Shown one piece after another: positions 46,257 to 54,698 of a stretch of 64,000 bases of DNA (the first letter of the stretch is position 1; each line of letters opens with the position of its first letter). Source of the DNA: Verrucomicrobiota bacterium (GTDB taxonomy: Bacteria > Verrucomicrobiota > Verrucomicrobiia > Chthoniobacterales > UBA10450). The position numbers were made by a program, and so were the translations under genes. The stretch is taken from positions 61,784-125,783 of the forward strand of contig QHPU01000041.1 of assembly GCA_003219175.1 (NCBI GenBank), written 5' to 3'. A model generated the notes under the pieces. The model was not told where the DNA came from. It ran no database searches and saw only the letters and a list, made by a program, of their open reading frames with translations.

Positions 46257-48512
46257 ATGAAACTTAGTTCTTTCGCTTTCATGCTACTCGCTCTCGCGAC
46301 TGCGTCGGCACAATCGCCGCCGCAAAAACATCCATTTACCTTCGAAGACATGCTGAAGCTGAAACGAGTCGGGGCGCCGGTGCCGTCATCGGATGGGAAA
46401 TGGGTGCTGTTCGATGCCGAAGATGTCGACTTGGAAGCGAACACGAAGACTTCGCATCTCTGGATCGTGCCGGCGAACGGAGGTGAATCGCGCCGGCTCA
46501 ACCCGACGACCAATCACGAAGAACGACCACGGTTTTCACCCGATGGCAAACGGCTGATCTGGACGTCGAAAGCGACTGATCCGACGCAAATTTGGATGTG
46601 TGACTTCGAGACCGAAAGCGGTCGGCTGGAAGGTACACCTCGGCAACTAACGACAATCTCGACCGGTGCCGACGGCGGGATCTGGTCGCCGGATGGGAAG
46701 AACATCGTGTTTGTCTCAGCGGTGTATCCCGATTGCAAGGACGATTCCTGCGACAAGAAGCGCGACGACGAGCTTAAGAACAGCAAAGTCAAAGCCAAGA
46801 TTTTCAATCGCCAGTTCTATCGGCACTGGAATGCATTTACCGAGTTCAAGCGCAGGCATCTATTTGTCGTTAGCGCGGATGCACGGGGCGCGGACATCCT
46901 GTCTGCGGGGCAAGCAGGCGTCTCGCCTGCCGGAGTGCAACCACCAGACAAGATGTCTGCTGGCCCCACAGCCGGGACGGCTGCGCCCCGACAACAGCCG
47001 CGCGATCTGACGCCGGGCGATCACGATGTGCCGCCATTCAATCTTGGCGGTCAGGACATGTATGCGATTTCGCCCGACGGCCAGGAGCTCGCTTACACCA
47101 GCAACATTGATGAGGTCGAAGCAACGAGCACGAACAACGAAATTTTCGTCGTGCCGATCTCAGTAGGCTCCGCCGTCCCCGGCGGAAACAACCGCCAGTC
47201 CGGCTCGGACCCAAAGAAAATTTCCACCAGTCCCGGCGCCGATACCACGCCCCTCTATTCACCGGACGGAAAATATCTCGCCTGGCGTTCGCAAGCTCGC
47301 GCCGGTTTCGAATCCGATAAATGGCGGCTCCTCGTGCAAGATCGAAAAACTGGGAATACACGCGACCTAACCGAAAAGTTGGATCGATCCGTCGGGAGTT
47401 TCACCTGGACCTTGACGCCTCCCCCGCATGACAAACCGATAAGACCGATCATTTTCTCGGCAGAAGAATCGGGTGAATCACCATTGTGGCTGATCGATCT
47501 AGCGAGTGATGAAGCGCCTGCAAAGATTCCTAAACTTCACGCCGATGACGTGGTCTTTTCGGCAACCGGCGGCGAGTTAGGCACTCTTTTCTTTACCAAC
47601 CAATCGGTCAGTACGCCAAATGAGATTTGGTCGATCAAGTTTCCGGGGCAAGAAAAGCCCGCGCCATTAACCCACATGAACGACGCGCTGCTGTCGCAGA
47701 TCGACATGCAGCCGTTGGAATCGTTCACGTTCAAAGGCGCGAATGACGAAGACGTCCAGGGATTCATGGTCAAGCCGCCGGGATTTGATCCGAATAAGAA
47801 ATATCCACTGAAATTTTTGATCCACGGTGGACCGCAAGGCGCGTGGGGAAATTCGTGGTCGTATCGGTGGAACCCGGAGTTGTTCGCGGCGGCCGGGAAT
47901 TACGTCGTCGTAATGATCAACTTTCACGGCTCGACCGGGTACGGGCAGAAGTTTACTGATTCGATCAGCGGCGATTGGGGCGGGAAGCCGTATGAAGATC
48001 TGATGAAGGGACTCGATTACGCGGAGAAGAAGTATCCGTTCATCGACAAGAATCGCGAAGCTGCGTTGGGGGCGAGTTACGGCGGGTGGATGGCCAACTG
48101 GTTATTGGGCCATACCGACCGATTCAAGTGCATCGTGTCGCATGACGGCATGTTCAACACCGAATCGGCTTATGGAACGACGGAAGAACTCTGGTTTCCG
48201 GAATGGGAATTCAAAGGGCCGCCATGGAAACAGCGCGAGCTCTATCGGAAATTTTCGCCGCACCTGTTCACCGACAAATTTAAGACGCCGACGCTGGTCG
48301 TACACGGCCAGAACGATTACCGCCTCGATGTCAGCGAAGGTTTTCAGCTTTTCACTACGCTGCAGCGGCTGAAGGTGCCGTCCAAGATGTTGTATTTTCC
48401 CGATGAAGGGCACTGGGTGCTTAAACCGCAGAACTCACGGCTTTGGTACAAGACGGTGAACGACTGGGTCGATCAATGGTGCGGTTTGAGCGGCACGGGC
48501 GAGCGCCCCTAA
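46257..48512 (+). CDS. S9 family prolyl oligopeptidase/dipeptidyl aminopeptidase, secreted
   Basis: 751 aa. A signal peptide (MKLSSFAFMLLALATASAQS) is followed by a beta-propeller with repeated SPDGK motifs (46-500), then an alpha/beta-hydrolase domain. The catalytic triad is Ser607 (GASYGGW), Asp in VHGQNDYRLD and His in PDEGHWV. It cleaves peptides in the periplasm or outside. The propeller contains two in-frame repeat-derived insertions, about residues 210-245 (ADILSAGQAGVSPAG...) and 303-319 (GSAVPGGNNRQSGSDP). The ATG at 46257 begins at the signal peptide; the long ORF-track upstream part is another gene's shadow. Confidence 0.92.
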   Translation: MKLSSFAFMLLALATASAQSPPQKHPFTFEDMLKLKRVGAPVPSSDGKWVLFDAEDVDLEANTKTSHLWIVPANGGESRRLNPTTNHEERPRFSPDGKRLIWTSKATDPTQIWMCDFETESGRLEGTPRQLTTISTGADGGIWSPDGKNIVFVSAVYPDCKDDSCDKKRDDELKNSKVKAKIFNRQFYRHWNAFTEFKRRHLFVVSADARGADILSAGQAGVSPAGVQPPDKMSAGPTAGTAAPRQQPRDLTPGDHDVPPFNLGGQDMYAISPDGQELAYTSNIDEVEATSTNNEIFVVPISVGSAVPGGNNRQSGSDPKKISTSPGADTTPLYSPDGKYLAWRSQARAGFESDKWRLLVQDRKTGNTRDLTEKLDRSVGSFTWTLTPPPHDKPIRPIIFSAEESGESPLWLIDLASDEAPAKIPKLHADDVVFSATGGELGTLFFTNQSVSTPNEIWSIKFPGQEKPAPLTHMNDALLSQIDMQPLESFTFKGANDEDVQGFMVKPPGFDPNKKYPLKFLIHGGPQGAWGNSWSYRWNPELFAAAGNYVVVMINFHGSTGYGQKFTDSISGDWGGKPYEDLMKGLDYAEKKYPFIDKNREAALGASYGGWMANWLLGHTDRFKCIVSHDGMFNTESAYGTTEELWFPEWEFKGPPWKQRELYRKFSPHLFTDKFKTPTLVVHGQNDYRLDVSEGFQLFTTLQRLKVPSKMLYFPDEGHWVLKPQNSRLWYKTVNDWVDQWCGLSGTGERP
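46886..46991. repeat. Hairpin repeat block inserted in frame in the S9 peptidase
   Basis: GCAGGCG-TCT-CGCCTGC (46914-46930) and CAGACA-AGA-TGTCTG (46945-46959) are perfect-arm hairpins, flanked by GACATCCTGTC and a GC-rich block (CCGGGACGGCTGCGCCCCG). All is read through as coding sequence. Confidence 0.75.
47161..47216. repeat. Second in-frame repeat in the S9 peptidase, with family A copy 6
   Basis: GCCAGTCCGGCTCGGACC (47194-47211) is an exact consensus copy inside the coding region, preceded by GCCGTCCCCGGCGG (hairpin CCG-TCCC-CGG). It encodes RQSGSDP in a propeller loop. Confidence 0.8.
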
Positions 48513-48513
48513 C

Positions 48514-48627
48514 GGAACATAGACTTTCAGTCTGTGCGCCCAGCGGATCGCAAGTTAGAAAACTTGCGCCACATTTTTCAGCGGGTTGCAAACCCGCTGG
48601 GCGCACAGGCCGGGAGGCCTATGTTCC
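48514..48627. repeat. 114-bp terminal-inverted-repeat element between convergent genes
   Basis: GGAACATAGACTTTCAGTCT... and ...AGGCCGGGAGGCCTATGTTCC form the outer arms, with CTGTGCGCCCAGCGG/CCGCTGGGCGCACAG as a perfect 15-bp inner stem. CGCAAGTTAGAAAACTTGCG is an internal hairpin. It fills the intergenic space almost exactly and supplies part of the helicase stop codon. MITE-like or two-way terminator. Confidence 0.85.
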
Positions 48628-49844
48628 TATCGCCGTCTTCTACCAAAGGAGTACCCGCGATGGGTCCGGCCACCCCCGATGGCGCGTTTGCCGCCGATGG
48701 CCGCCTCCGGTTCGAACAGGACGGTGTAGAGATAGGGAAAATTCTCCAGTTTCAGGCGCGGAATTTTCTGGCCGATGAAATGTTCGATCGCCTGCAATGC
48801 AGGAACTTCTTCGCCATTCATCAACGTGAAGGCGTCCCCGACGTTTTGCGCGCGGCCGGTTCGGCCGATGCGATGGACATAATCTTCAGGATGTTCCGGG
48901 ACATCATAATTGATGACGTGACTGACGCCGGCAATGTCGAGTCCGCGCGCCGCGATATCAGTTGCGACCATCACTTCGTACTTGCCGCTCTTGAATCCTT
49001 CCAGCGCTTCAATCCGTTCCCGTTGGGTGCGATTCGAATGCAAGACCGCGACAGAATGGTTTCCCTGTTTCAGTTTGTGCGCGATGCGATCGGCGCCGTG
49101 TTTGGTTCGCGAAAAAATGAGCGCGCTGTCAAAATTTGTTCGTTCGAGCAGCACCATGAGCAGATCAAATTTTTGTTCGGCCGCCACCGGATAAACGGCA
49201 TGTGTGACGGTTTCGGCGGGGGAACGGCGCACCCCGATTTCCACCAGCTCGGGCTCGCGCAGGACCCACGCGGCCAGACGCTCGATCTCGGGCGGCAAGG
49301 TTGCCGAAAAAAGCAGCGATTGTCGGTCGCGTGAGATCTTTTCAACGATGCGGCGGACATCGGGCAGAAATCCCATGTCGAGCATGCGATCGACTTCATC
49401 CAGCACCAGAATATTGACGTCGCGAAAATGGAGCGTGCCCTGCTCGAGATGGTCGAGCAATCGGCCAGGCGTAGCGATTACCACATCAACGCCGTGCTTC
49501 AATTCCTGGCGTTGTTTGCCGTAGCCGACGCCGCCGTGCACGACGGTCGCACGCAAATCAGTGAACCGCCCGTAATCGCGAAAAGCGGTCTCGACCTGCG
49601 CCGCGAGCTCGCGGGTTGGCTCCAGGACTAAACAACGAAATTTCCCGTGATGTCCGAGCAGCGTCAGAATCGGAAGCGCGAAGGCAGCGGTTTTTCCGGT
49701 GCCGGTTTGGGCGGTGCCGATCAGATCTTTGCCGGCGAGAATAATTGGGAAAGCGCGAAGCTGGATTGGGGTCGGCTCGGCAAAACCCATCGCCTGTACA
49801 CCACGCACCACTTCAGCAGAAAGATCGAAATTTTGGAATGACAC
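48627..49844 (-). CDS. DEAD-box RNA helicase (RhlE-like)
   Basis: 405 aa. All helicase motifs are present: the Q motif GFAEPTPIQ, Walker A AQTGTGKT, PTRELA, TPGRLLDHL, motif II VLDEVDRML (DEVD, not DEAD), FSATLP, IFSRTKHGAD, ATDIAARGLDI and HRIGRTGRA. A short basic Arg-rich tail follows. It unwinds RNA in the cytosol, in ribosome assembly or mRNA turnover; RhlE is the closest named group by eye. The stop codon falls at the edge of the 114-bp inverted repeat. Confidence 0.92.
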   Translation of the reverse strand: MSFQNFDLSAEVVRGVQAMGFAEPTPIQLRAFPIILAGKDLIGTAQTGTGKTAAFALPILTLLGHHGKFRCLVLEPTRELAAQVETAFRDYGRFTDLRATVVHGGVGYGKQRQELKHGVDVVIATPGRLLDHLEQGTLHFRDVNILVLDEVDRMLDMGFLPDVRRIVEKISRDRQSLLFSATLPPEIERLAAWVLREPELVEIGVRRSPAETVTHAVYPVAAEQKFDLLMVLLERTNFDSALIFSRTKHGADRIAHKLKQGNHSVAVLHSNRTQRERIEALEGFKSGKYEVMVATDIAARGLDIAGVSHVINYDVPEHPEDYVHRIGRTGRAQNVGDAFTLMNGEEVPALQAIEHFIGQKIPRLKLENFPYLYTVLFEPEAAIGGKRAIGGGRTHRGYSFGRRRR

Positions 49845-49874
49845 GGACGGAATTTAGTGCCTGTCACTCGACTT

Positions 49875-49960
49875 GTCATTCCGAGCGAAGTCGAGGAATC
49901 TCTAACGATTTCTCCCCTCGAAAAAGAGAATAGAGATGTCTCGGTCCGAGCCGGACTGGC
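49875..49960. repeat. Family B half-element joined to family A copy 7
   Basis: GTCATTCCGAGCGAAGTCGA followed by GGAATCTCTAAC, then GGTCCGAGCCGGACTGGC (49943-49960, exact family A consensus in reverse orientation). It lies directly upstream of the phosphoesterase start. Confidence 0.8.
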
Positions 49961-49973
49961 ATATTCGCTCGAC

Positions 49974-50423
49974 ATGACAAAAGTGCTCGTCATCGCTGAC
50001 ACCCATAACAAATTGCCGCCACGGATTCTCGAACTGGCCGCGAGCGCGGACGAGATCTGGCATCTGGGTGACGTATGCGAGGAATGGATTGTTGATGAAC
50101 TGCGCGCTCTCGGTCCGCCGGTGACGCTGGTGCGGGGAAACTGTGATGAGAATTACAACTGGCCGCTCGTTTGCGACCTAACGAGAAATGGGATCCGGTT
50201 TCGGCTGGAACATATTTGTCCGCCCCCACGCCGCGCGCCCGCCGATTATGACATTCTGCTTCATGGTCATACTCATGTTCCGCGAGACGAAACCATCGCA
50301 GGCGTTCGGTTTCTAAACCCGGGCTGCGTTGCACGGCCGAATCGCGGCGCGCCACCGAGCATCGGCTGGCTTGAGATTAATAAAAACGGAAAAGTGAACT
50401 GGCGATTGGAATTACTTCACTGA
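49974..50423 (+). CDS. YfcE-type metallophosphoesterase
   Basis: 149 aa. It has VIADTHNKLP (DxH metal site), IWHLGDVCE (GD), VRGNCDENY (GNCD) and LLHGHTHVPR plus FLNPGC, the full calcineurin-like set of the YfcE/MJ0936 group. It hydrolyses small phosphodiesters with two metals. The ATG at 49974 is used. The ORF-track extension (MPVTRLVIPSEVEESLTI...) is translated repeat DNA. It converges with the HTH gene with a 12-nt overlap. Confidence 0.9.
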   Translation: MTKVLVIADTHNKLPPRILELAASADEIWHLGDVCEEWIVDELRALGPPVTLVRGNCDENYNWPLVCDLTRNGIRFRLEHICPPPRRAPADYDILLHGHTHVPRDETIAGVRFLNPGCVARPNRGAPPSIGWLEINKNGKVNWRLELLH

Positions 50424-50741
50424 ACATCTCCGTGTCGATCGCCAGTGTCGTAAGACGCGATGGGCGGGTACGGCGGTGCGATGCGCGCGCGAGGTTTTCA
50501 CCAACTGGCGATACTGCAACTTCGCGATTGCGCTTTGCACCGCGCTTTTGGAAAGACCGGTTTCATTAGCGAGCATACGCAGGCTGGCCTTGACCGGACG
50601 CCAGCCTTGCCTGGCGGCACGGCTGGAAAGATAAAGGTAAACGAGGAAGGCGGCCGGTTGCTGGTCGTGTCCGACAATGTCACGCATGAGGACATCGAGA
50701 ACGTAATCGTCGATCGGGATGGTTTGGTGAAAACGCGGCAT
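50412..50741 (-). CDS. Helix-turn-helix DNA-binding protein
   Basis: 109 aa. Residues 20-50 are helical, then VKASLRMLANETGLSKSAVQSAIAKLQYRQLV gives a winged-helix/HTH similar to GntR- or replication-initiator-type folds; a basic tail (RAHRTAVPAHRVLRHWRSTRR) follows. It is likely a small transcription regulator. A GTGGT-T-ACCAC dyad lies in its upstream region and may be its operator, and the divergent neighbour is a VOC gene. Family and target are not certain. Confidence 0.65.
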   Translation of the reverse strand: MPRFHQTIPIDDYVLDVLMRDIVGHDQQPAAFLVYLYLSSRAARQGWRPVKASLRMLANETGLSKSAVQSAIAKLQYRQLVKTSRAHRTAVPAHRVLRHWRSTRRCSVK

Positions 50742-50766
50742 GGTGAAGAAGGGTTAAAGGGGTTAC

Positions 50767-50777
50767 GTGGTTACCAC
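50767..50777. promoter_or_regulatory. Possible operator dyad between the HTH and VOC genes
   Basis: GTGGTTACCAC is a perfect 5-bp dyad with a 1-nt spacer. It sits in the 145-nt divergent region, 26 nt upstream of the HTH start, within an overlapping GGTTAC direct repeat. Confidence 0.3.
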
Positions 50778-50886
50778 ATTACAAAGTTAAAGTATTTCCG
50801 CTATACCGATAAACGGACAACACTTTTCGCACCAGCGCGCTCCCTGGGCCTGGACGCCGATGAACTACGCGTTCTAGGTTCGGGAC

Positions 50887-51249
50887 ATGATTAAACAAGT
50901 AAAATTTGTCAGCATCCCGGTAGAGGACCAAGATCGCGCTCTCGATTTTTACACCGAGAAATTAGGCTTCACCATTATCACGGATCAGCCGTTCGACGAT
51001 AAACAGCGCTGGATCGAATTGCGGGTACCGAAAGCGGAGACGCGCGTGGTGCTCTTCACCACCGAGGAAGATAAGAACCGGGTTGGCTCGTTCATGAACA
51101 TGTCTTTCACTTGTGATGATCTGGAAAAGACCTATCAGGAACTGAAGAAGCGCGGGGTCGAGTTCGAGAATCCGCCAAAGCAAGAACCGTGGGGTAAATT
51201 CGCCATTTTTAGAGACAGCGAAGGAAACCGTTTCGTGCTCGGCGATTAA
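50887..51249 (+). CDS. VOC (glyoxalase/bleomycin resistance) family protein
   Basis: 120 aa single VOC domain with the two beta-alpha-beta-beta-beta halves: FVSIPVEDQDRALDFYTEKLGFTI, then FTCDDLEKTYQELKKRGVEFENPPKQEPWGKFAIFRDSEGNRFVLGD. Metal ligands are partial, with the terminal Glu of DSEGN kept. Members act as isomerases, dioxygenases or drug-binding proteins; substrate unknown. Its 3' end overlaps the convergent FtsX permease gene by 4 nt. Confidence 0.82.
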   Translation: MIKQVKFVSIPVEDQDRALDFYTEKLGFTIITDQPFDDKQRWIELRVPKAETRVVLFTTEEDKNRVGSFMNMSFTCDDLEKTYQELKKRGVEFENPPKQEPWGKFAIFRDSEGNRFVLGD

Positions 51250-53575
51250 TCTTGTCGCAGAGCCACGATCGGGTCGACGCGACTGGCGCGACGCGCCGGA
51301 ATCCAACATGCGAGCAATGTCGCAACCAGCATCACGATGCCGACGCCGAAATAAATGTCCGCATTGGCACCATTCGCTTCGAACAAGACGCGCTGAAGAA
51401 ATTTCGACAACCCGATTGCGCTACCGAGTCCGATAATTGCGCCGACCAGCAGCAGTTGCATTCCGTGCGAAAGAATCATCGTGCGCACTTGTGCGGGTCG
51501 CGCGCCAAGCGCGAGGCGGATGCCGATTTCGCGGATGCGTTTCAATGTTGTGTAAGTGAGCAAACCGTAGAGACCTATAGTTGCGAGAGCGAGCGCCAGC
51601 GCGGCAAAGATAGAAAAGAGGAAACTAAGCAAACGTTGCGCGCCCCAGCTTTCCCGAACACGATCGCTCATCCGCCGGACGTCGAACGTTGGAACCGATG
51701 AATCGATTGAAGTTACAGCATCGCGGATCGAGCGCGCGAGCGCCGCAGAACCCACTGTCGATCTCACGAAAAGAGCAAGGCTGTTTCGCTGCGCCTGACC
51801 TAACGAACAATAAATCACGGGCAACGGCGCCATTTCATCGACCGAATGAAAACGCATCCGCGCGACGACACCGACGACTGATCGATAATGATCACGCGCG
51901 GCGAATCTTTTGTGTCGCGCTCGTTAAACGTGCGGCCGCGCAATAACGGCGCTTTGAGAGTAGAAAAATAATCGCCGTCGATAACTTCGAGGTCGCTGTT
52001 CAACATATCTGCAGGCTGGGGCCGTGGGTTCTCTTCACGCCAGAAACCCGTTTGCCACCCGCCCATGAGCGGGCCGTTTGAGCTGACGGCGGCGTTTTGC
52101 ACACCGGGTATCGTACGAACTTTGTCCAGCAGCGTCTTAGCGAAGATGTCGATCTTGTCGCGGTCATTATATTTTCGCCACGGTAACTCGAACCGTGCAG
52201 TAACTAGAGCGCGCGGTTCGTAGCCTAACGAGAGCGATTGCAACCGCGAAAAGCTTTTCACAACCAGACCGGCGGCGACCAACAATGTCAGCGTAAGCGC
52301 GATCTCACTGATCACCAGCCAATCCCGCGCGCGTTTGGCCGATGGCGGATCGCCGCTGCCAGCCGAGCCGGTTTTCAAAGCAAGCTGCACGTCTGTGTGT
52401 GAGGCCTGCCAAGCTGGCCACAAACCGAAAAGCACCGTCGTCAGCGACGCGATCAAAAATGTGAAACCCAGAACCGGGAGATCGAAGGAGATTTGGTGGA
52501 ATCGAGAGACATCTCCTGGACTCAGCGCGACCAAACCGTCACGGACCCAAAGTGCGATGAAGAAACCGAGCGTGCCGCCAATGAGCGCGATGACGAAACT
52601 TTCAATCAAGAGCTTCTTGACGATCTGGCCGCGAGTCGCCCCGACTGCCGCGTGAATCGCGAACTCTCTTGCGCGGGCAGCGCCTCGAGCGGCAAACAGA
52701 TTGGCTAGATTGGCACACGCGATCAGCAAAACCAAACCCACTGCCGCGAGAAGCAGTCCGAGGTTAGTTCGGTATTTGCCAACGAGATTTTCAATTAACG
52801 GCGTAACCTCGGCCGTTTCCTTGCCGTTCGTGTCGGGGTAAGCTTTCTCCAGTCGCGCCGCGATCATTTTCATTTCGGTGCGCGCTTGTGCGACAGTCAC
52901 GCCCGGTTTGAGTTTGCCCCAGACGTAAATCATCGGGTGGATGAACCGCTGCATCCAGACGGCGTTGTTGCTTCTGCGCATGAGCGACAACCAGACATCG
53001 GTGTCCTGCGGCGAAGTGATCTGCGGCGGCATCACGCCGATCACCGTGTAGTTCTGATCGTGCAACGTGATGGAGCGGCCGAGAACGCTCGGATCAGCGT
53101 TGAAGGCACGTCGCCACAATCGGTCGCTGATTACCACAACCGGCGGCGCACCGACCTTGTCTTCGTCTTCGCTAAATGTGCGTCCAATTTCTGGCGGCAG
53201 CCCGATGATGTTGAAAAAATTCCGTGTGACTGACGCGCACGAGATGCGTTCGGGCTCACGACCGGGAATGCCGCTGAGATTGCGCGATTCTTTGTGAGTC
53301 GCGGCAAGATGTTCGAAAACCGTGTTTTCATTTCGCCAGTCGAAATAGTCCGGCAGCGCGACTGAGGAATAATCCCCTGGCCCCGAAGATTCGTTCAAGA
53401 CCATAATGCGATCTGCGTCCGGATAAGGCAGTGGCCGAAGCAACACCGCATTGATGATGCTGAAAATGGCGGTGTTGGCGCCAATACCGAGCGCAAGGGT
53501 CAGTACTGCAATAAGAGTGAACGCCGGTTGTTTTGCCAGCACTCGCAAGGCGTATCGCAACTCTTGCCGTAGCAT
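51246..53575 (-). pseudogene. ADOP-type ABC transporter permease (MacB/FtsX), frameshifted with an internal deletion
   Basis: The first frame (51815-53575) begins MLRQELRYALRVLAKQPAFTLIAV, contains a MacB periplasmic domain, two to four helices and GDYFSTLKAPLLRGRTFNERDTKDSPRVIIIDQ. It then shifts. The next frame reads VVGVVARMRFHSVDEMAPLPV and continues through the C-terminal FtsX domain (LLSFLFSIFAALALALATIGLYGLL ... ASRVDPIVALRQD). Relatives have about 30-40 residues between IIDQ and VVGVV and another 10-20 after it, so one or two deletions seem to have occurred near 51866-51877. A GTCGTCGGTGTCGTCG direct repeat lies at the junction. Confidence 0.75.
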
Positions 53576-53633
53576 TTTGCAATTATCTAGTCATGTCGCA
53601 TTGCGTTTCAGCGAATGAGTTATCCAATTGTCG

Positions 53634-53843
53634 TTAGATGTTGTAGTTCGTTACCGTTCCCGTTTGGGCCGAGACAAAGCCGGCGGTGTGGGAAGGGACA
53701 ACGATAGGCTGCACCAGAAATTGCAGGATTGAAACCACCGCGCTCAAAATGAACAGCACGTAAATTACTGTTTCGAGGGCGGTGCGGTTTTTGTCCTCAG
53801 ACTCTACGATCAAATCATATGTATTGGCAGTGTGCGTTTTCAT
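53634..53843 (-). CDS. Small single-helix membrane protein
   Basis: 69 aa from the ATG at 53843 (MKTHTANTYDL), or 80 aa from 53876. One hydrophobic helix (TVIYVLFILSAVVSILQFLVQ) is preceded by an acidic/polar N terminus and followed by a polar tail ending in GTVTNYNI. No family recognised. It sits alone downstream of a repeat-rich gap, so expression is uncertain. Confidence 0.5.
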   Translation of the reverse strand: MKTHTANTYDLIVESEDKNRTALETVIYVLFILSAVVSILQFLVQPIVVPSHTAGFVSAQTGTVTNYNI

Positions 53844-54209
53844 AGATGGTTCCAACTTATGCATGGTGCGTGCCAACCAAATTTTGCTTGACGCAACCTT
53901 TTGTAATCGAGTGCCTTACAATGCGGCGACGAAGTCTGCCGCGCGACAAACTTATTCCGCGCGCGGGAAATGTCCGTCCCGAAAATGGAACATATGGAGG
54001 AGGATGCTTCCGCGTGGTGGAGGGGCGAGCTCTGCGAGCGCACGCCTTGCGAACTAGGTTGAGTGATCTATCGGCTTTGGTGGGATCCCTCTTCGTCTTC
54101 GCGGTTCGGGATGACGCGGGGGATATTATCGGACTGGCCTTGCTGCCTCGATGCGGCAAACGTTCCGCCCACTGAGGGCGAAACTCGATCGGGCAAAGCG
54201 ATGGTTTGA
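53844..54209. other. Non-coding gap between rplQ and the small membrane protein gene
   Basis: 366 nt without a supported gene. It holds repeat-like GGTGGAGGGGCGAGCTCTGC DNA, and a family B copy at 54082-54115 (GGGATCCCTCTTCGTCTTCG ... GGGATGAC). A region just upstream of the small membrane protein is AT-richer and may be its promoter. No terminator was identified after rplQ. Confidence 0.5.
54082..54115. repeat. Family B copy downstream of rplQ
   Basis: GGGATCCCTCTTCGTCTTCG then CGGTTCGGGATGAC, matching the right arm of the 42715-42801 copy. Confidence 0.65.
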
Positions 54210-54692
54210 CTAACTGGCTGCCGCTGCCGCTTTTTTCTTCGTTTTCTTTTCGGCGCCGGCGGCCTGCCCATCTTCTTTTTTTGATTTGCGGGCTTTCTTT
54301 TCCGCGGACTCATCGACCTCCGAATCGATGAGCAAAATGGCATCCACCCACTCCAAATATGCGATCCGAGCAGCGTCGCTCTTGCGTTGCCCAAGTTTGA
54401 CGATGCGGGTGTAACCTCCGTTGCGATCGGCCGTGCGCGGCGCGATCTCATCAAACAACTTTTTCACCGCATCTTTCTGCCGCAGCATCGCAAACGCAGT
54501 GCGCCGGGCGTGGATTGAGCCTTTTTTGCCGAGCGTCACCATCTTTTCCGCAAGCGGGCGCACCGCTTTCGCCTTGGCTAAAGTGGTACGGATGCGTTGA
54601 TGCTCGATCAAACTGCAAACCTGATTTGCCAACAGAGCTTTCCGATGCTCAGCCTTGCGACCGAGCTTGACTGTCTTTTTCTGGTGTCTCAT
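54210..54692 (-). CDS. rplQ: 50S ribosomal protein L17
   Basis: 160 aa. The bL17 core MRHQKKTVKLGRKAEHRKALLANQ, LIEHQRIRTTLAKAKAVRPLAEKMVTLGK and NGGYTRIVKLGQRKSDAA is followed by an extra 40-residue Lys/Ala-rich tail (KKARKSKKEDGQAAGAEKKTKKKAAAAAS). L17 is part of the large ribosomal subunit near the exit tunnel. The gene follows rpoA by 6 nt, the usual bacterial order. Confidence 0.97.
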   Translation of the reverse strand: MRHQKKTVKLGRKAEHRKALLANQVCSLIEHQRIRTTLAKAKAVRPLAEKMVTLGKKGSIHARRTAFAMLRQKDAVKKLFDEIAPRTADRNGGYTRIVKLGQRKSDAARIAYLEWVDAILLIDSEVDESAEKKARKSKKEDGQAAGAEKKTKKKAAAAAS

Positions 54693-54698
54693 CGCGAT

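Noticed and set aside
49857-49973. N-terminal extension of the phosphoesterase (VIPSEVEESL...)
   Set aside because: This peptide is a typical translation of the GTCATTCCGAGC repeat, not protein-coding sequence.
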